Source: Pseudogymnoascus destructans (Eukaryota; Ascomycota; Leotiomycetes; Thelebolales; Thelebolaceae). Taken from it: a stretch of DNA of 64,000 nt. Each line of letters opens with the position of its first letter. Position 1 is the stretch's first letter. The stretch covers positions 868,001-932,000 of the forward strand of contig NW_020167522.1 of the NCBI RefSeq assembly GCF_001641265.1. The letters run 5' to 3'. This document shows positions 63,563 to 64,000 of this stretch, in pieces. Under the pieces are notes generated by a model that was given only the letters and a program-made list of their open reading frames with translations, ran no database searches and had not been told where the DNA came from. A program made the position numbers and the translations under genes.

Positions 63563-64000
63563 TAGAAGGTCAAATTCAGACCGAGGGTTTTGAAGGGTAT
63601 TTTGGAGAGGCAAGGTTGGCTCTCCTCGCCATTGGGGTTGCATTGATGGGATGGGGTGACACGAAGGACTGAGGCTATTGACACCGGGCTCATTGTTATT
63701 TATCTTTATTGCTCGGCTACATGGGATCGAGACTTGGGAACCTGATCTGAGGTGAGAGTATCGTGTAGTTTTAAATCCACGCACATGGTAGCTTATTTCC
63801 CATACTGGTACAGACCATATATGTACAGTTCAAGCTGCACCTTTCTAAAAAAGCTTCCATTCACTATAAATGGTTCTATCTTTCTTTTACATACTTCTAT
63901 CAATCCTTTCACAAGCAAATACATGCTGCCCATCCCTGATGATTGTGTGCCCGAGACCAGCCTGTCCCCTTCGGCCAACGCGTCCCAAAGAATCCCAAAC
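63563..64000. other. downstream region, no gene seen
   Basis: 3' flank of the Asn-rich gene. The minus-strand frames here lack support. Confidence 0.4.

Overview
The window is nuclear DNA of a filamentous ascomycete, most likely a eurotiomycete such as Aspergillus, Penicillium or Talaromyces. The evidence is short introns with GTAAGT-like donors and CTAAC/CTGAC branch points, Pezizomycotina-type genes, and pogo/Fot1, Tc1, hAT and chromovirus transposons with many C-to-T type stop codons like those left by RIP. The species cannot be fixed from sequence alone.

Layout. Bases 1-26,963 and 38,800-57,340 are transposon-rich and gene-poor. They hold broken host genes: two aminoglycoside-phosphotransferase-like kinases, a DUF7924-type protein, an NLR-like lipase/TPR protein, a TIG/collagen-like protein, an Est1-like fragment, a small secreted protein and a transcription factor. 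Two islands hold intact or mostly intact genes. Island 1 (27,101-37,888): mitochondrial processing peptidase alpha (MAS2), a kinase pseudogene, an amidohydrolase pseudogene, a roadblock-like protein, glyoxalase I (GLO1) and an ataxin-10-like protein (CTR86). Island 2 (58,094-63,562): two small Cys-rich proteins, dephospho-CoA kinase (CAB5) and an Asn/Trp-Gly-repeat protein.

Mobile DNA. I name the DNA transposons pogo-A (2672-4663), pogo-B (14170-16061), pogo-C1 (18074-19933, intact 551-aa transposase), pogo-C2 (49258-51116), pogo-D and Fot-E (both in several pieces), Tc-F (23050-26963), Tc-G (10058-11487) and hAT-H (52893-57113). The LTR families are LTR-1 (begins TGTAAGGATGCC), LTR-2 (of the Ty3/gypsy chromovirus at 40278-46092), LTR-3, LTR-4 and LTR-5. 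Target-site duplications (TA for pogo/Tc1, 5 bp for LTRs, 8 bp for hAT) can be read at most insertions, so the nesting order can be worked out. Fot-E was hit by pogo-D and by LTR-3 and LTR-4 solo LTRs; pogo-D was hit by pogo-C1 and LTR-4; Tc-F carries two LTR-1 copies that in turn carry LTR-2 and LTR-4.

Main discoveries. (1) hAT-H encloses a spliced histone H3-like pseudogene, whose tail keeps the K4 position but has Arg at K9, together with a truncated BED-finger transposase and an unrecognised multi-intron gene. Introns in this element share a GATTACCAGA motif. (2) Two inversions are shown by crossed target-site duplications: 13212-17046 between inverted LTR-3 copies (ACAAC, CTTAC) and 20767-22569 between inverted LTR-4 copies (GCTTC, CTAGC). 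Undoing them brings split transposase reading frames back together. (3) LTR-3 and LTR-4 share one half and differ completely in the other, as do the two LTR-1 subtypes.
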